A stretch of 64,000 nucleotides of DNA from Iodobacter fluviatilis. Lineage in GTDB: Bacteria; Pseudomonadota; Gammaproteobacteria; Burkholderiales; Chitinibacteraceae. A program made the translations under genes and the position numbers. Below, in pieces: positions 27,655-36,474 of the stretch. The notes under the pieces are model-generated. The model was given only the letters and a program-made list of their open reading frames with translations. It was not told the origin of the DNA and made no database searches. How positions within the stretch are numbered: the first letter of the stretch is position 1; every line of letters starts with the position of its first letter. The stretch covers positions 3,224,001 to 3,288,000 of the forward strand of contig NZ_UGHR01000001.1 of NCBI RefSeq assembly GCF_900451195.1, written 5' to 3'.

Positions 27655-28060
27655 TTGATTTTGTAGGGCGGAGGAGTCCCCCATAGGCGCGAACCAAAAT
27701 ACAAAAAGACCTTTTTAGTGCCTTCGGCACGTTGATTTTGGAGCGGTTGGCCACCGCGGGGGCCTTCCTTTCTTGAACGGCCAAGAAACGAAGCCAAGCC
27801 ACAACCTCAAAGCACGAAGGCCCCTCATCTGCGGACAATCGAGCGGCGGCTGCGGAACTCGCTTCGCTCAAACAGGCATCAAAGAAACCCCGCCCGCTTG
27901 TTCCTCACTTCGGCGTGTTTCAAGGGGACTCTAAAGCCCCGTGCAGAGAACGCGGTTATTACGTTTTTTTTGCTGTTTACTAATAAAAAATAATTTGCTT
28001 AGCACGTATGGTGTTGCACCCGCCCTACGATAAATTTCCACTTCCAATATCGAGGCCACC
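27655..28060. repeat. non-coding spacer resembling a dispersed intergenic element
   Basis: This 406-base stretch has no supported gene. It contains short palindromes (GTGCCTTCGGCAC at 27719, AAACGAAGCCAAGCC) and phrases such as GCGGAACTCGCTTCGCTC that I associate with dispersed intergenic repeats in related bacteria. The identification is from memory of pattern only. Confidence 0.35.
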
Positions 28061-28372
28061 ATGAGCCATTATCAACACCACGTATTTTTTTGCCTCAACC
28101 AGCGCGAGCCGGGTGAGCGTCAGAGTTGCGCCAGCTGCGGCGCAGTTGAGATGTGGGAACACGCCAAGGGCCGCATCAAAAAACTAGGACTAAGCCAACC
28201 TGGCAAAGTACGGATTAATAAAGCAGGTTGCCTTGAGCGCTGTGAAGAAGGCCCGGTACTGGTCGTTTATCCTGAGGCCGTTTGGTATACCTATATTGAT
28301 AAAAGCGATATCGACGAGATTATCGACGAGCACATTGTCAATGGCCGTGTTGTTGAGCGTTTAAAAATTTAA
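28061..28372 (+). CDS. thioredoxin-like [2Fe-2S] ferredoxin
   Basis: The 103-residue protein has cysteines at 11, 23, 57 and 61 (FFC-x11-C and C-x3-C in NKAGCLERC), the ligand pattern of the thioredoxin-like 2Fe-2S ferredoxins; Cys26 is an extra. It carries electrons in the cytoplasm; partners are unknown. The family is common in betaproteobacteria, often next to an alpha/beta hydrolase as here. A terminator-like hairpin follows at 28393. Confidence 0.9.
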   Translation: MSHYQHHVFFCLNQREPGERQSCASCGAVEMWEHAKGRIKKLGLSQPGKVRINKAGCLERCEEGPVLVVYPEAVWYTYIDKSDIDEIIDEHIVNGRVVERLKI

Positions 28373-28392
28373 GCGCCCTCCAGCATGTATAG

Positions 28393-28429
28393 GGGCAATC
28401 CGCATTCGCCTGATTGCCCGTAGTTTTTT
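28393..28429 (+). terminator. rho-independent terminator after the ferredoxin gene
   Basis: GGGCAATC (28393-28400) pairs with GATTGCCC (28412-28419) and is followed by a T7 run. This argues against the upstream start (28414) of the next gene. Confidence 0.8.
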
Positions 28430-28470
28430 ATCCACTCATCAGGCGGGGCCGCCCCGCAAAGCCACACGCT

Positions 28471-29115
28471 ATGAGCACACCCCGTAAAGCCCCCTCTTTT
28501 GAACTCATTGAGATTGATGGTCCGGCAGGTAAACTCGAATGTTTACGCCTCTCATCCGCCCTCGAAACCACAGTCGGCATTGTGCTGGTCGCCCACCCCA
28601 ATCCCACCGAAGGGGGCACGTTCAGCAATAAGATTGTGCATACCCTCGCAAAAACCCTCAGCCGCTTAGGCTATGTGGCCTACTGCCCCAATTTACGTGG
28701 CGTGGGCAACTCGGCAGGCACTTTTGAAAATGGCGTTGGTGAAGTCGATGATATGGCCGCCGTGCTGGCTTTTGCTAAAAGCGAGCATCCAACACTTAGT
28801 CGCCTGACATTAGCAGGCTTTTCCTTTGGTACCTTTGTGCAAAGCCAACTCTGCGAGCGCATAGGCAGCGATCAGGTGGAAGGCCTGATTCTGATTGGCC
28901 CTGCGGTCAGCCGACATAACTTCCCTGCTGTGCCCGTCAACAAAACGCTGCTGATTCATGGCGAAGAAGATGAAGTCATCAGCTTAGACACCGTACTGAA
29001 CTGGGCCAGACCGCAATCGCTGCCCGTCGTGGTGTTCCCGGGCGTAGGACACTATTTCCACGGCAAGCTTACGCAGCTGGGCGATTGGGTGAATAAAGAA
29101 TGGCGGATTAAATGA
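28471..29115 (+). CDS. alpha/beta hydrolase
   Basis: Starting at 28471 (MSTPRKAPSFEL), the protein is 214 residues. The nucleophile elbow is GFSFG, the acid is in HGEEDEVI and the histidine in GVGHYFH, giving a Ser-Asp/Glu-His triad. NPTEGGTFSNKIVHTLAKTL and RGVGNSAG are typical of the YcjY/dienelactone-hydrolase-like COG2945 group. The physiological ester is unknown. It overlaps the next membrane gene by four bases (ATGA), so they are coupled. Confidence 0.85.
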   Translation: MSTPRKAPSFELIEIDGPAGKLECLRLSSALETTVGIVLVAHPNPTEGGTFSNKIVHTLAKTLSRLGYVAYCPNLRGVGNSAGTFENGVGEVDDMAAVLAFAKSEHPTLSRLTLAGFSFGTFVQSQLCERIGSDQVEGLILIGPAVSRHNFPAVPVNKTLLIHGEEDEVISLDTVLNWARPQSLPVVVFPGVGHYFHGKLTQLGDWVNKEWRIK

Positions 29116-29777
29116 ACCTGCACGCCGGGCCATTTGCAAACTGGCTGCTGCTGACGTCATACCTCGTCAGTGGTGGCCTGATTTTGCATGCAGCTTTGCG
29201 TATCCCATGGTTTGCCCTTACTCAGGAGCGCCTTACTGGCTGGTTTGGCGCAAGCGTGTTTGTGTTGTGCTTCTGGCAAATGAAAGCCAGTATTCAGCCG
29301 GGGCTGTCGTTTCACTTGCTTGGCGCCAGCGCACTCACCATGATTGCCGGGCGCGATAAAGCACTGCTGGGGCTGGCCGCCGTGCTGATTGCAGATACGG
29401 CCTACGGGCACTCTGCATGGGCAAGCATGGGCCTGTCCTGGCTGATTATTGCTTTTTTGCCGGTGACGCTCACCGATGTCCTGTTTAACTGGGCGCAGCG
29501 CGCTTTGCCCGCTAATTATTTTATTTATATTTTTGTAAATTGTTTTGCCGCAAGCATGCTTTCTATGTGGTGCACCGGCCTCTTTACCTGTGGCCTGCTT
29601 GCAGCCAGTGGGGCCTATCCTGTCGATTTTCTGATAGAAGAACAGCTGCCCTATTACTTTCTAATGGGCTGGCCCGAGGGCTTTACAAGTGGTGTCTATT
29701 TATCTTTATTAGTGATCTGGCGGCCCCAGTGGGTCAGCACCTTTAATGATGCCTTTTATCTTACTCACAAAAATTAG
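29112..29777 (+). CDS. CbiM-like energy-coupling factor ABC transporter permease
   Basis: The 221-residue membrane protein has about six spans. It has the CbiM-family feel of LNLHAGPF at the N-terminus and GLSFHLLGASALTMI in the middle, with the final PYYFLMGWPEGFTSG. Family members form the substrate-binding S-component of cobalt or nickel importers. No ATPase or T-component is adjacent. Coupling to an alpha/beta hydrolase gene is seen in related betaproteobacteria. The metal is not determinable from sequence. Confidence 0.72.
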   Translation: MNLHAGPFANWLLLTSYLVSGGLILHAALRIPWFALTQERLTGWFGASVFVLCFWQMKASIQPGLSFHLLGASALTMIAGRDKALLGLAAVLIADTAYGHSAWASMGLSWLIIAFLPVTLTDVLFNWAQRALPANYFIYIFVNCFAASMLSMWCTGLFTCGLLAASGAYPVDFLIEEQLPYYFLMGWPEGFTSGVYLSLLVIWRPQWVSTFNDAFYLTHKN

Positions 29778-29917
29778 CCTGTTACGCCGCACCGCTTACA
29801 AAGCATTGCATCAAAAAACACATCGCCTCTTATTTATGCATGACAAGCACATGACTTAACTTGCCCTTTAATTACATTGAGGGCTATTGTTAAGCAAACA
29901 TCTACAGCATAAATCAC

Positions 29918-31462
29918 ATGCACAGCATCCGCTTCCGCCTGAATATGATTTTCTTAGCCATCGTGACGCTGTTTTTGGCGACATCGGGCGTGATTTCCTA
30001 TTGGCAAACGCAGCAAGAGCTTGAAAACAATATGCGGCTCTCGGCCATGGCCTTGCAAAAACGTTTGCAAACCGTTTTACCAGGCATACTCTGGAATTTC
30101 GACAGCACCCAGCTGGGCCTTGTGGTAGAGGCTGAAATGCAGTCTGCCGATTTAGCGCTGCTTTTGGTTTTTAACAACGAAGAGCAGGTTGATGGCCGGA
30201 TCAATGCTCAAGGCAAAATGACCGTAGCGCATAAAAGCGCTGTGCCACCCAATGCACAGACTTTCCCTATTTACTATCCCGCCAATGAAGTATCCAAACC
30301 GATGGGAAAAGTAGTTTATGTTTTCTCAAGGGAAAAAATCGCCGCCCGCTTAAATCAAATGGTTGTAGCTAAAATCATCGAAGTTGTTTTGCTGGATCTA
30401 CTCCTCTTTATGGCGCTTTCACACAGCCTGCTGCTGGTGGTGATACGCCCCTTAGGGCAGCTAAGAGAAGCCCTTGTCCACGCCGCTGATGCAAAAGACT
30501 TTGATTTTAATGACATCAAGCTGGCCCACAATACTAAAGATGAATTTGCCGATGTGGCCGATGCCGTACACAGCATTACCCGCAGGCTGTGTGATGATTT
30601 AGAAAGCCGCAAAGCCGCAGAGCACGCCATGCGCGTAACTAGGGATCTCACCGAAAGCGCGTATAAACAGCTAAATGAAACCAAGAATAATTTAGTTCAG
30701 GCCGAAAAAATGGCCTCACTGGGGGGCTTGGTGGCTGGGGTTGCCCATGAGGTTAATACCCCTGTTGGCGTTATTTTAACCAGCGCATCGGTTTTATTTG
30801 AGGACACGCAAGCCTTCAAAAACAATCTGGATGCCGGTGCCATCAAAAAATCAGAAGTATTGCGCTATTCCGAAATGGCGATTGAATCCAGCCGACTGAT
30901 TCTGGCTAATGCAGAACGCGCCGCCCAGCTGATACAAAGCTTTAAACAAGTCGCGGTAGACCAGACCTCTGAAGCAAGGCGCAGCTTTGAGCTTGGGGAA
31001 TACATTGACGAAGTCATTATGAGTTTAAAGCCCACACTTAAACGCACCTCGGTGCGCATTGAAACCAGCTGCAACGAGAAGATCAACCTCGATGGCTACC
31101 CAGGCGCTATTTCTCAAATCATTACCAACTTTCTGACCAATGCCTTAGCCCATGCTTTTGCTGAAGGGCAGGAAGGCCTGATTTCGCTGCAAGCCACAAA
31201 AATAGACAATAACGTCACCCTGCGTTTTGAAGACAACGGTATGGGCATTCCCAGCGAGCACTTAAATAAGATTTTCGATCCCTTTTTTACCACCAAAAGA
31301 GGCAGCGGCGGCAGTGGCTTAGGGCTGAATGTTGTCTTTAATTTGGTCACCCAAACCTTAGGCGGCACGCTGGTGGTGAATTCGGAACCAGGCCAAGGAA
31401 CTTGTTTTATTGCCTGCTTTCCCCTGATTGCCCCACAGGGAAAGGATGGCAAGCACGCCTAA
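29918..31462 (+). CDS. membrane sensor histidine kinase
   Basis: In this 514-residue protein, spans at about 8-28 and 152-176 flank a periplasmic sensor of about 120 residues. A HAMP-like linker (177-230) and a coiled coil follow, then the dimerisation domain with the phospho-acceptor His277 in GVAHEVNTPVG. The ATPase domain follows with the N box (NFLTNALAHAF), DNGMGIP and GSGLGLN motifs. No response regulator lies next to it, so it is an orphan kinase and its signal is unknown. Confidence 0.92.
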   Translation: MHSIRFRLNMIFLAIVTLFLATSGVISYWQTQQELENNMRLSAMALQKRLQTVLPGILWNFDSTQLGLVVEAEMQSADLALLLVFNNEEQVDGRINAQGKMTVAHKSAVPPNAQTFPIYYPANEVSKPMGKVVYVFSREKIAARLNQMVVAKIIEVVLLDLLLFMALSHSLLLVVIRPLGQLREALVHAADAKDFDFNDIKLAHNTKDEFADVADAVHSITRRLCDDLESRKAAEHAMRVTRDLTESAYKQLNETKNNLVQAEKMASLGGLVAGVAHEVNTPVGVILTSASVLFEDTQAFKNNLDAGAIKKSEVLRYSEMAIESSRLILANAERAAQLIQSFKQVAVDQTSEARRSFELGEYIDEVIMSLKPTLKRTSVRIETSCNEKINLDGYPGAISQIITNFLTNALAHAFAEGQEGLISLQATKIDNNVTLRFEDNGMGIPSEHLNKIFDPFFTTKRGSGGSGLGLNVVFNLVTQTLGGTLVVNSEPGQGTCFIACFPLIAPQGKDGKHA

Positions 31463-31492
31463 AATCACCCGTATTCTGGTATCCTTACGCCC

Positions 31493-32548
31493 ATGACACA
31501 TGCCATTCTTTTTTATTGCCGCCCCGGTTTCGAAGCCGATGTGGAGGCCGAATTCTCCTTTAAAGCAGATATCCCGGGTAAATGGGAAATTGGCCAGGGA
31601 TTTTGCATCTTTTTGCCTAAGCGCCCCGCCGATTGGGACAAGCTTTACCGCACACTAGAATGTGGCGACTGGGTTTTCCCGCGCCAGATTATTTTTGTGG
31701 CTGAAATGCTTGATTTGCCGCCTAAAGATCGCCTTACGCCTATTTTAACTGCGCTTGACAACCTTCATGAAGCGCATAAAGGCCCTTGGCGTGATGTATG
31801 GATTGAATATCCTGACACCAACGATGGCAAGGAAATCTCTTCATTCAGCCGTAAATTTGGTGCACTTCTCGATGCAAAACTCGCCGCAAAAGGTTTAGCT
31901 AACCAAGCCGATGCCAAAGCACGTCTGCATTTATTTTTTCCAACCTTAGAGCGTGTTTATATCGGCTTTACCCGCCCTGATTTTTCTGTGAACTGGCCGC
32001 TGGGCATTCCACGCCTGCGTATGCCAACCGACGCCCCAAGCCGCTCCACCTTAAAACTGGCTGAAGCGTTTATGATTTTGGTGCCCGAATCAGCACAGGT
32101 AAAACCTGGCATGAGTGCCGTGGATTTAGGCGCGGCACCCGGCGGCTGGACTTGGCAAATGGTCAGCCGAGGCTGCACCAAGATTTTTGCTATTGATAAC
32201 GGCCCCATGAAAGGCAGTATGGCCATTCACCCCAGCGTAAAACATCTGCGTGAAGATGGTTTCAGATATCGCCCCAAAAGCCCGGTGGACTGGCTAGTTT
32301 GCGATATGGTTGAACAGCCCGCCCGTATTGCTGCGCTCATTTCAGACTGGCTGGTAAAAGGCCATGCCCGTCAGGCTATTTTTAACTTTAAACTGCCCAT
32401 GAAAAAACGCTGGAATGAACTGCAGCGCTGCCTTGATATTATTGATGATGCGCTCGATGGTGCAGGGATCCGCTATCAGATCCGCGCCCGCCATCTTTAT
32501 CACGACCGTGAAGAAGTCACCTGTTATTTAACCAAAATTAAGCGCTAA
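31493..32548 (+). CDS. rlmM: 23S rRNA (cytidine-2498 2'-O)-methyltransferase
   Basis: The 351-residue protein begins with a THUMP-like N-terminal domain (HAILFYCRPGFEADVEAEF) and carries the SAM-binding motif VDLGAAPGGWTWQMVSRG around residue 210. The catalytic K-D-K-E-type residues fit the RlmM/FtsJ fold. It methylates the ribose of C2498 in 23S rRNA. The size and gene structure match Escherichia coli RlmM (366). It has no clear operon partner. Confidence 0.93.
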   Translation: MTHAILFYCRPGFEADVEAEFSFKADIPGKWEIGQGFCIFLPKRPADWDKLYRTLECGDWVFPRQIIFVAEMLDLPPKDRLTPILTALDNLHEAHKGPWRDVWIEYPDTNDGKEISSFSRKFGALLDAKLAAKGLANQADAKARLHLFFPTLERVYIGFTRPDFSVNWPLGIPRLRMPTDAPSRSTLKLAEAFMILVPESAQVKPGMSAVDLGAAPGGWTWQMVSRGCTKIFAIDNGPMKGSMAIHPSVKHLREDGFRYRPKSPVDWLVCDMVEQPARIAALISDWLVKGHARQAIFNFKLPMKKRWNELQRCLDIIDDALDGAGIRYQIRARHLYHDREEVTCYLTKIKR

Positions 32549-32650
32549 TTATTGCATTGCGTGAGGGGCTGCCACAGTCCCTTGCGCAAAATCCGTCTAT
32601 TTTTAAAGAGAGTTGGTCCATTGTTCATCACTAAGCAACAGGGGTATCGC

Positions 32651-33076
32651 ATGTTTAAAGAATTCAAAGAATTTGCAATGCGCGGTAATGTGATCGACTT
32701 GGCCGTCGGTATTATCATTGGTGCGGCATTCGGTAAGATTGTTGATTCACTGGTAAAAGATATCATCATGCCGCCGATTGCCATGCTCATGGGCAAGGTC
32801 GATTTTGCTAATTTGTATTTTTTATTATCCGAAGGTAAAACCCCAGCGCCTTACGCTACCTTAGATGCGGCTCAAAAAGCCGGAGCGGTCACATTAAACT
32901 ACGGCGTATTTATTAATGTGCTGATCAGCTTTGTCATCGTGACCTTTGCCGTGTTCTTAGTCATTAAAGGCCTAAACAAACTGAAACGGGAAGAAGCAAG
33001 CGCGCCTGCCGCACCTGCTGTTACACCTGAAGATATCGAACTATTGCGCGAGATTCGCGATTTACTTAAAAAGTAA
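32651..33076 (+). CDS. mscL: large-conductance mechanosensitive channel
   Basis: The 141-residue protein starts [20 protein letters not shown], the diagnostic MscL N-terminus, followed by two membrane spans and a cytoplasmic helix ([12 protein letters not shown]). The start at 32651 is preceded by AGGGG; the longer frame from 32552 would add 33 unrelated residues. MscL opens under membrane tension during osmotic downshock, and complements the osmoprotectant importer at 2.9-6.4 kb. A terminator follows. Confidence 0.97.
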   Translation: MFKEFKEFAMRGNVIDLAVGIIIGAAFGKIVDSLVKDIIMPPIAMLMGKVDFANLYFLLSEGKTPAPYATLDAAQKAGAVTLNYGVFINVLISFVIVTFAVFLVIKGLNKLKREEASAPAAPAVTPEDIELLREIRDLLKK

Positions 33077-33095
33077 ACGCTTACTTTTTAAATTT

Positions 33096-33121
33096 AAAGC
33101 ATGGGCATTTGCCCATGCTTT
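33096..33121. terminator. terminator after mscL
   Basis: An 11-bp stem AAAGCATGGGC / GCCCATGCTTT with a 4-base loop lies between convergent mscL and the diguanylate cyclase gene. Confidence 0.85.
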
Positions 33122-33137
33122 CATTCCTTTTTTATCC

Positions 33138-35321
33138 TTACTCACTTTTCACCCGCGCTTCCTGCAATATCGCTCCATCTGGCTTATTGGGCAAAGCGAT
33201 TTCTGGTTTCAGTCGGCTGGCTACAGATAAATCCACCGCATGAATGGGCAAGTCAGACCCTTTGCCCGCAATGCACACTTTATTTCTGCCTGTCCGCTTA
33301 GCCTCTAATAAAGCCATATCCGCGATATGAACTAACTCGCTAAAATCAACCGGCCCAAAAGCTGAAGCCAGCCCAAAACTCGCCGTAAACACAGGTAAGC
33401 CCGCCACAGCAATCCGCCCTTCCAGCGCGGCCCTTATACGCTCCAGTCCGCACAAACCGCCAGCCTCATCAGTATTTGGAAACACCACCACAAATTCTTC
33501 ACCACCAAACCGCCCCACCAAATCCCCTGGGCGCAAAGCTTCTTTCATCACACGGGCAAATAAGCGCAAGGCCCGATCGCCCGTATCATGCCCGTAGCTG
33601 TCATTTAAGCGCTTAAAGTGATCAATATCTGCAAAAGCAATACAGGCAGGCTCGGGCATGACCAGCACTCTGGCCGCTTGATTTTCTAAGCTGCGGCGAT
33701 TAAGCAAGCCTGTAAGCGGATCAGTGCGCGCTTGCAATTGTGATTCGCTCATTACCCGCAGCACCCCTAAGCGCATGCCCGCGTGAGCCGCAATCGCTGT
33801 TGCCCTGAGCATTTCATCCTCATCCGGCAAATGCCGCGCTGGGCCAACAATATGCATAATCCCAACGGCCTGCCCAATGCTGGTCAGGGGAATACACACG
33901 GCCGAGCACTCTCCACCTGCTCTGCCGCGCATATAGCGACATACATCCAAAGCGCTGGCATCTTCAAATTTCTGCACCTGTCCGCGGCGAAAAGCCAAGC
34001 ATTGCACGGGTGATTTAACCCCGCAGCCAGACTCTGCCGAATAATTTTCACTGCGGGACATCACAGATAAATGCGCGGTACTGGAATCGGACATCAGCAG
34101 CGCCGTCGACCGCTGAGGCAGGCCCTGCTCAATGGCTTCAGAAACAATTCCGGCTGCATCACTATCGTTTTCGACCAGCTCCAGCGCGCGGTGCACCTCA
34201 GACGTAAAATCCTGCAATGCTGCATCCCGGATCAGGGCCTGCTCACGCTGCAGGGTAATTCTCTGAAACCGCCCGCTCATCATCACCGCCAGCCATATCA
34301 CCAAGGGAATGGCAATCAGCAGGGAAAACAGCACAATACGCCCCAACTCTCTTACCGAAGCAAACGCCTCCCCGGTATCCTGCCGGACGACCACGCCCCA
34401 GCCATACGCGGCAAAGCCCAGCGCTCCTTTTGAGGAAGAAAAAGCCACCAGCTCTTCATCACCATGGTTTATTTCTGTAAGCACCCCGTTATTACCGCTG
34501 ATCAGGGCTTGCACCGCGGGCGAGCGTTTAGCCAAGGCAAGCGAGCCAAAGGGCTCGCCTGCTGAATCGCTCAGCACACGGCCCTGTTTATCGACGACTT
34601 GTAAATGCACCTGCTTGTAGCCACTTTGATTCAGATGCGCTTTAGTCGAGCTGACAATCGCATCCACCACTCTTTCATAGGAGGCAAAATTAGCCCATAC
34701 GCGCACTATTTTGCCCTGAGCATTAAAGACCGGAGCCGCAAACAAAAGGCTGACTTCCGGTTGCCCCAGCGCCTGAGCAAGCAAAGGATCTTTTCGGGCA
34801 TCTGCATAATACGTTTGCCCGGTGCCTAGAGCCCCAGCACTGATTTTTTTAAACCAGTCCGTTTCCGCTACACTCCGGCCCATCAGCTTTTCAACTTCAA
34901 TACGCCTCCCATCTCCACTCACCGTATTGCTAGCCACAATTTTTCCCTGCATATCCGCCGCAACCATCAAGTCATAAAAACCATAGGCACGGACATAGGC
35001 ATCCGCAGCCTGTGCCGTCATTGCTGCGGAGCCACGCACATTGGGATTCAATGCAATCATTTGCACATCGCCATAGCGTTCAAACAAATTACGATCGATT
35101 TTATCGATGATGGCATCGGCTTGTGCCGCTAGATAAACGCCCGTTTTTTCTCTGAGGCTTAACTCGCTCCGCTGATAGGCCAAACCACCCGTCAGCAAAA
35201 GAGGCAGCAAGCCCAACAGTAACAGCCCCCATAAAAGCTGCCTGCTCAGGCGGTGTAGTGCTGTATGCTGCCCGGTAATAACTGCTTTTGCCTTATGCCC
35301 GCTAAACCATGCCGTGCTCAT
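33138..35321 (-). CDS. diguanylate cyclase with Cache sensor and GAF-like domain
   Basis: The 727-residue inner membrane protein has a span at about 24-46, a large periplasmic Cache-type sensor to about 330, a second span at about 333-353, a GAF-like region (370-520) with several cysteines, and a GGDEF domain. The GGEEF active site begins at residue 606 and is preceded by RPGD, an RxxD inhibitory c-di-GMP site. It should synthesise c-di-GMP in response to an extracellular ligand. It is divergent from hutC. Its start at 35321 is the first in-frame ATG. Confidence 0.92.
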   Translation of the reverse strand: MSTAWFSGHKAKAVITGQHTALHRLSRQLLWGLLLLGLLPLLLTGGLAYQRSELSLREKTGVYLAAQADAIIDKIDRNLFERYGDVQMIALNPNVRGSAAMTAQAADAYVRAYGFYDLMVAADMQGKIVASNTVSGDGRRIEVEKLMGRSVAETDWFKKISAGALGTGQTYYADARKDPLLAQALGQPEVSLLFAAPVFNAQGKIVRVWANFASYERVVDAIVSSTKAHLNQSGYKQVHLQVVDKQGRVLSDSAGEPFGSLALAKRSPAVQALISGNNGVLTEINHGDEELVAFSSSKGALGFAAYGWGVVVRQDTGEAFASVRELGRIVLFSLLIAIPLVIWLAVMMSGRFQRITLQREQALIRDAALQDFTSEVHRALELVENDSDAAGIVSEAIEQGLPQRSTALLMSDSSTAHLSVMSRSENYSAESGCGVKSPVQCLAFRRGQVQKFEDASALDVCRYMRGRAGGECSAVCIPLTSIGQAVGIMHIVGPARHLPDEDEMLRATAIAAHAGMRLGVLRVMSESQLQARTDPLTGLLNRRSLENQAARVLVMPEPACIAFADIDHFKRLNDSYGHDTGDRALRLFARVMKEALRPGDLVGRFGGEEFVVVFPNTDEAGGLCGLERIRAALEGRIAVAGLPVFTASFGLASAFGPVDFSELVHIADMALLEAKRTGRNKVCIAGKGSDLPIHAVDLSVASRLKPEIALPNKPDGAILQEARVKSE

Positions 35322-35487
35322 TAAATACCTCCGGCCCTTATTTCTTACAAAAACTTAAAATAATTACCAAAATTTATTTAATGTAGACCAGGATAATTAA
35401 TACATACATCTTACCAACTCAAATAGGACGCTCAGCGTATTGGCTGACGGCCTGCCTCATATTCACAGCTCACGCTACAATAACGAT

Positions 35488-36195
35488 ATGAACAAACCCA
35501 TCCACTTACGTATCCGCCAATTTATTCTGGAAGGCATACGCGAACGTCGCTTTTTGCCAGGCGCAAAAATCCCCACCGAAGCCGAGCTGGTTTTGCAATT
35601 TGGCGTATCCAGAATGACCGTCAATAAAGCCGTGCGTGATTTAGCCAGCGAAGGCGTGCTGATCCGCTTTGCCGGGGACGGCACCTATGTGGCCGAACGC
35701 AAAGCCGAATCACCGCTACTGGATATCAATAATATTGCCGAAGAAATCGCCTGCCGTGGCCACCGTTACCGCGCATCGGTTGAACTGCTGCGTGCCGAAC
35801 CGGCTCAGGATGAAATCGCACTCTGGCTGGGCCTCGTGACTGGCGAAACGCTGTTTCACTCGCTGATTGTGCATTTTGAAAACGATAAAGCGATCCAGAT
35901 TGAAGATCGCTACGTCAACCCCGCCTTTGCACCCGATTATCTGCAACAAGATTTCAGCATTGAGACGCCAAACGCTTACTTAATGAAAAGCTGCCCGCTC
36001 ACCGATATCGAGCACACGGTAGAAGCCATCCTCCCCAATGCCAGCGAGCAAGCTTTACTCAATATCACCGCCACCGAACCCTGCCTGCGCGTGCTGCGCC
36101 GCACATGGTCGCATAAGCATTTAGTCAGCTTCAGCAGGCTGTTACATCCCGGCAGCAGCTACAAACTGCGCTCGCAAACCAGGGTGAAGAAGTAA
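35488..36195 (+). CDS. hutC: GntR family histidine utilisation repressor
   Basis: The 235-residue protein has a GntR winged helix at residues 1-70 (GAKIPTEAELVLQFGVSRMTVNKAVRDLASEGVL) and a UTRA ligand domain from about 85. It is placed upstream of the hut operon on the same strand. HutC in Pseudomonas and Klebsiella represses hut genes and is released by urocanate. The start at 35488 is chosen over 35440 because the family begins MNKPIHLRIRQ-like. A palindromic site at 38495 in the hutI promoter is the likely target. Confidence 0.92.
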   Translation: MNKPIHLRIRQFILEGIRERRFLPGAKIPTEAELVLQFGVSRMTVNKAVRDLASEGVLIRFAGDGTYVAERKAESPLLDINNIAEEIACRGHRYRASVELLRAEPAQDEIALWLGLVTGETLFHSLIVHFENDKAIQIEDRYVNPAFAPDYLQQDFSIETPNAYLMKSCPLTDIEHTVEAILPNASEQALLNITATEPCLRVLRRTWSHKHLVSFSRLLHPGSSYKLRSQTRVKK

Positions 36196-36474
36196 GCACG
36201 TCTCAGAAAACTCAAGCCACTCAGCCACCCTGATCCCAAAGCGCAATAAAGCCATGTCATTGTTGAACTAAGGTAAAGAAATGTTGCTTTCCGCAGGCAG
36301 AGCCTGCCTTGGTCACGACGCCCTCTTTTAGCTGAAAAACATCCCAAGCAAGCTCTGAAGACAACGCCCATCCTATGTTCACAAGGATTCTCGTTCAAAA
36401 CCTGTCCCATAGATATTGGTGAACCAAACGAACAGAGACCAGAGCATGGCTGAAAACCAAGCTGGGGAGGCCTT

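Noticed and set aside
27632..27871. 79-codon minus frame in the repeat-like spacer
   Set aside because: It is low-complexity shadow sequence across a gene end and a spacer.
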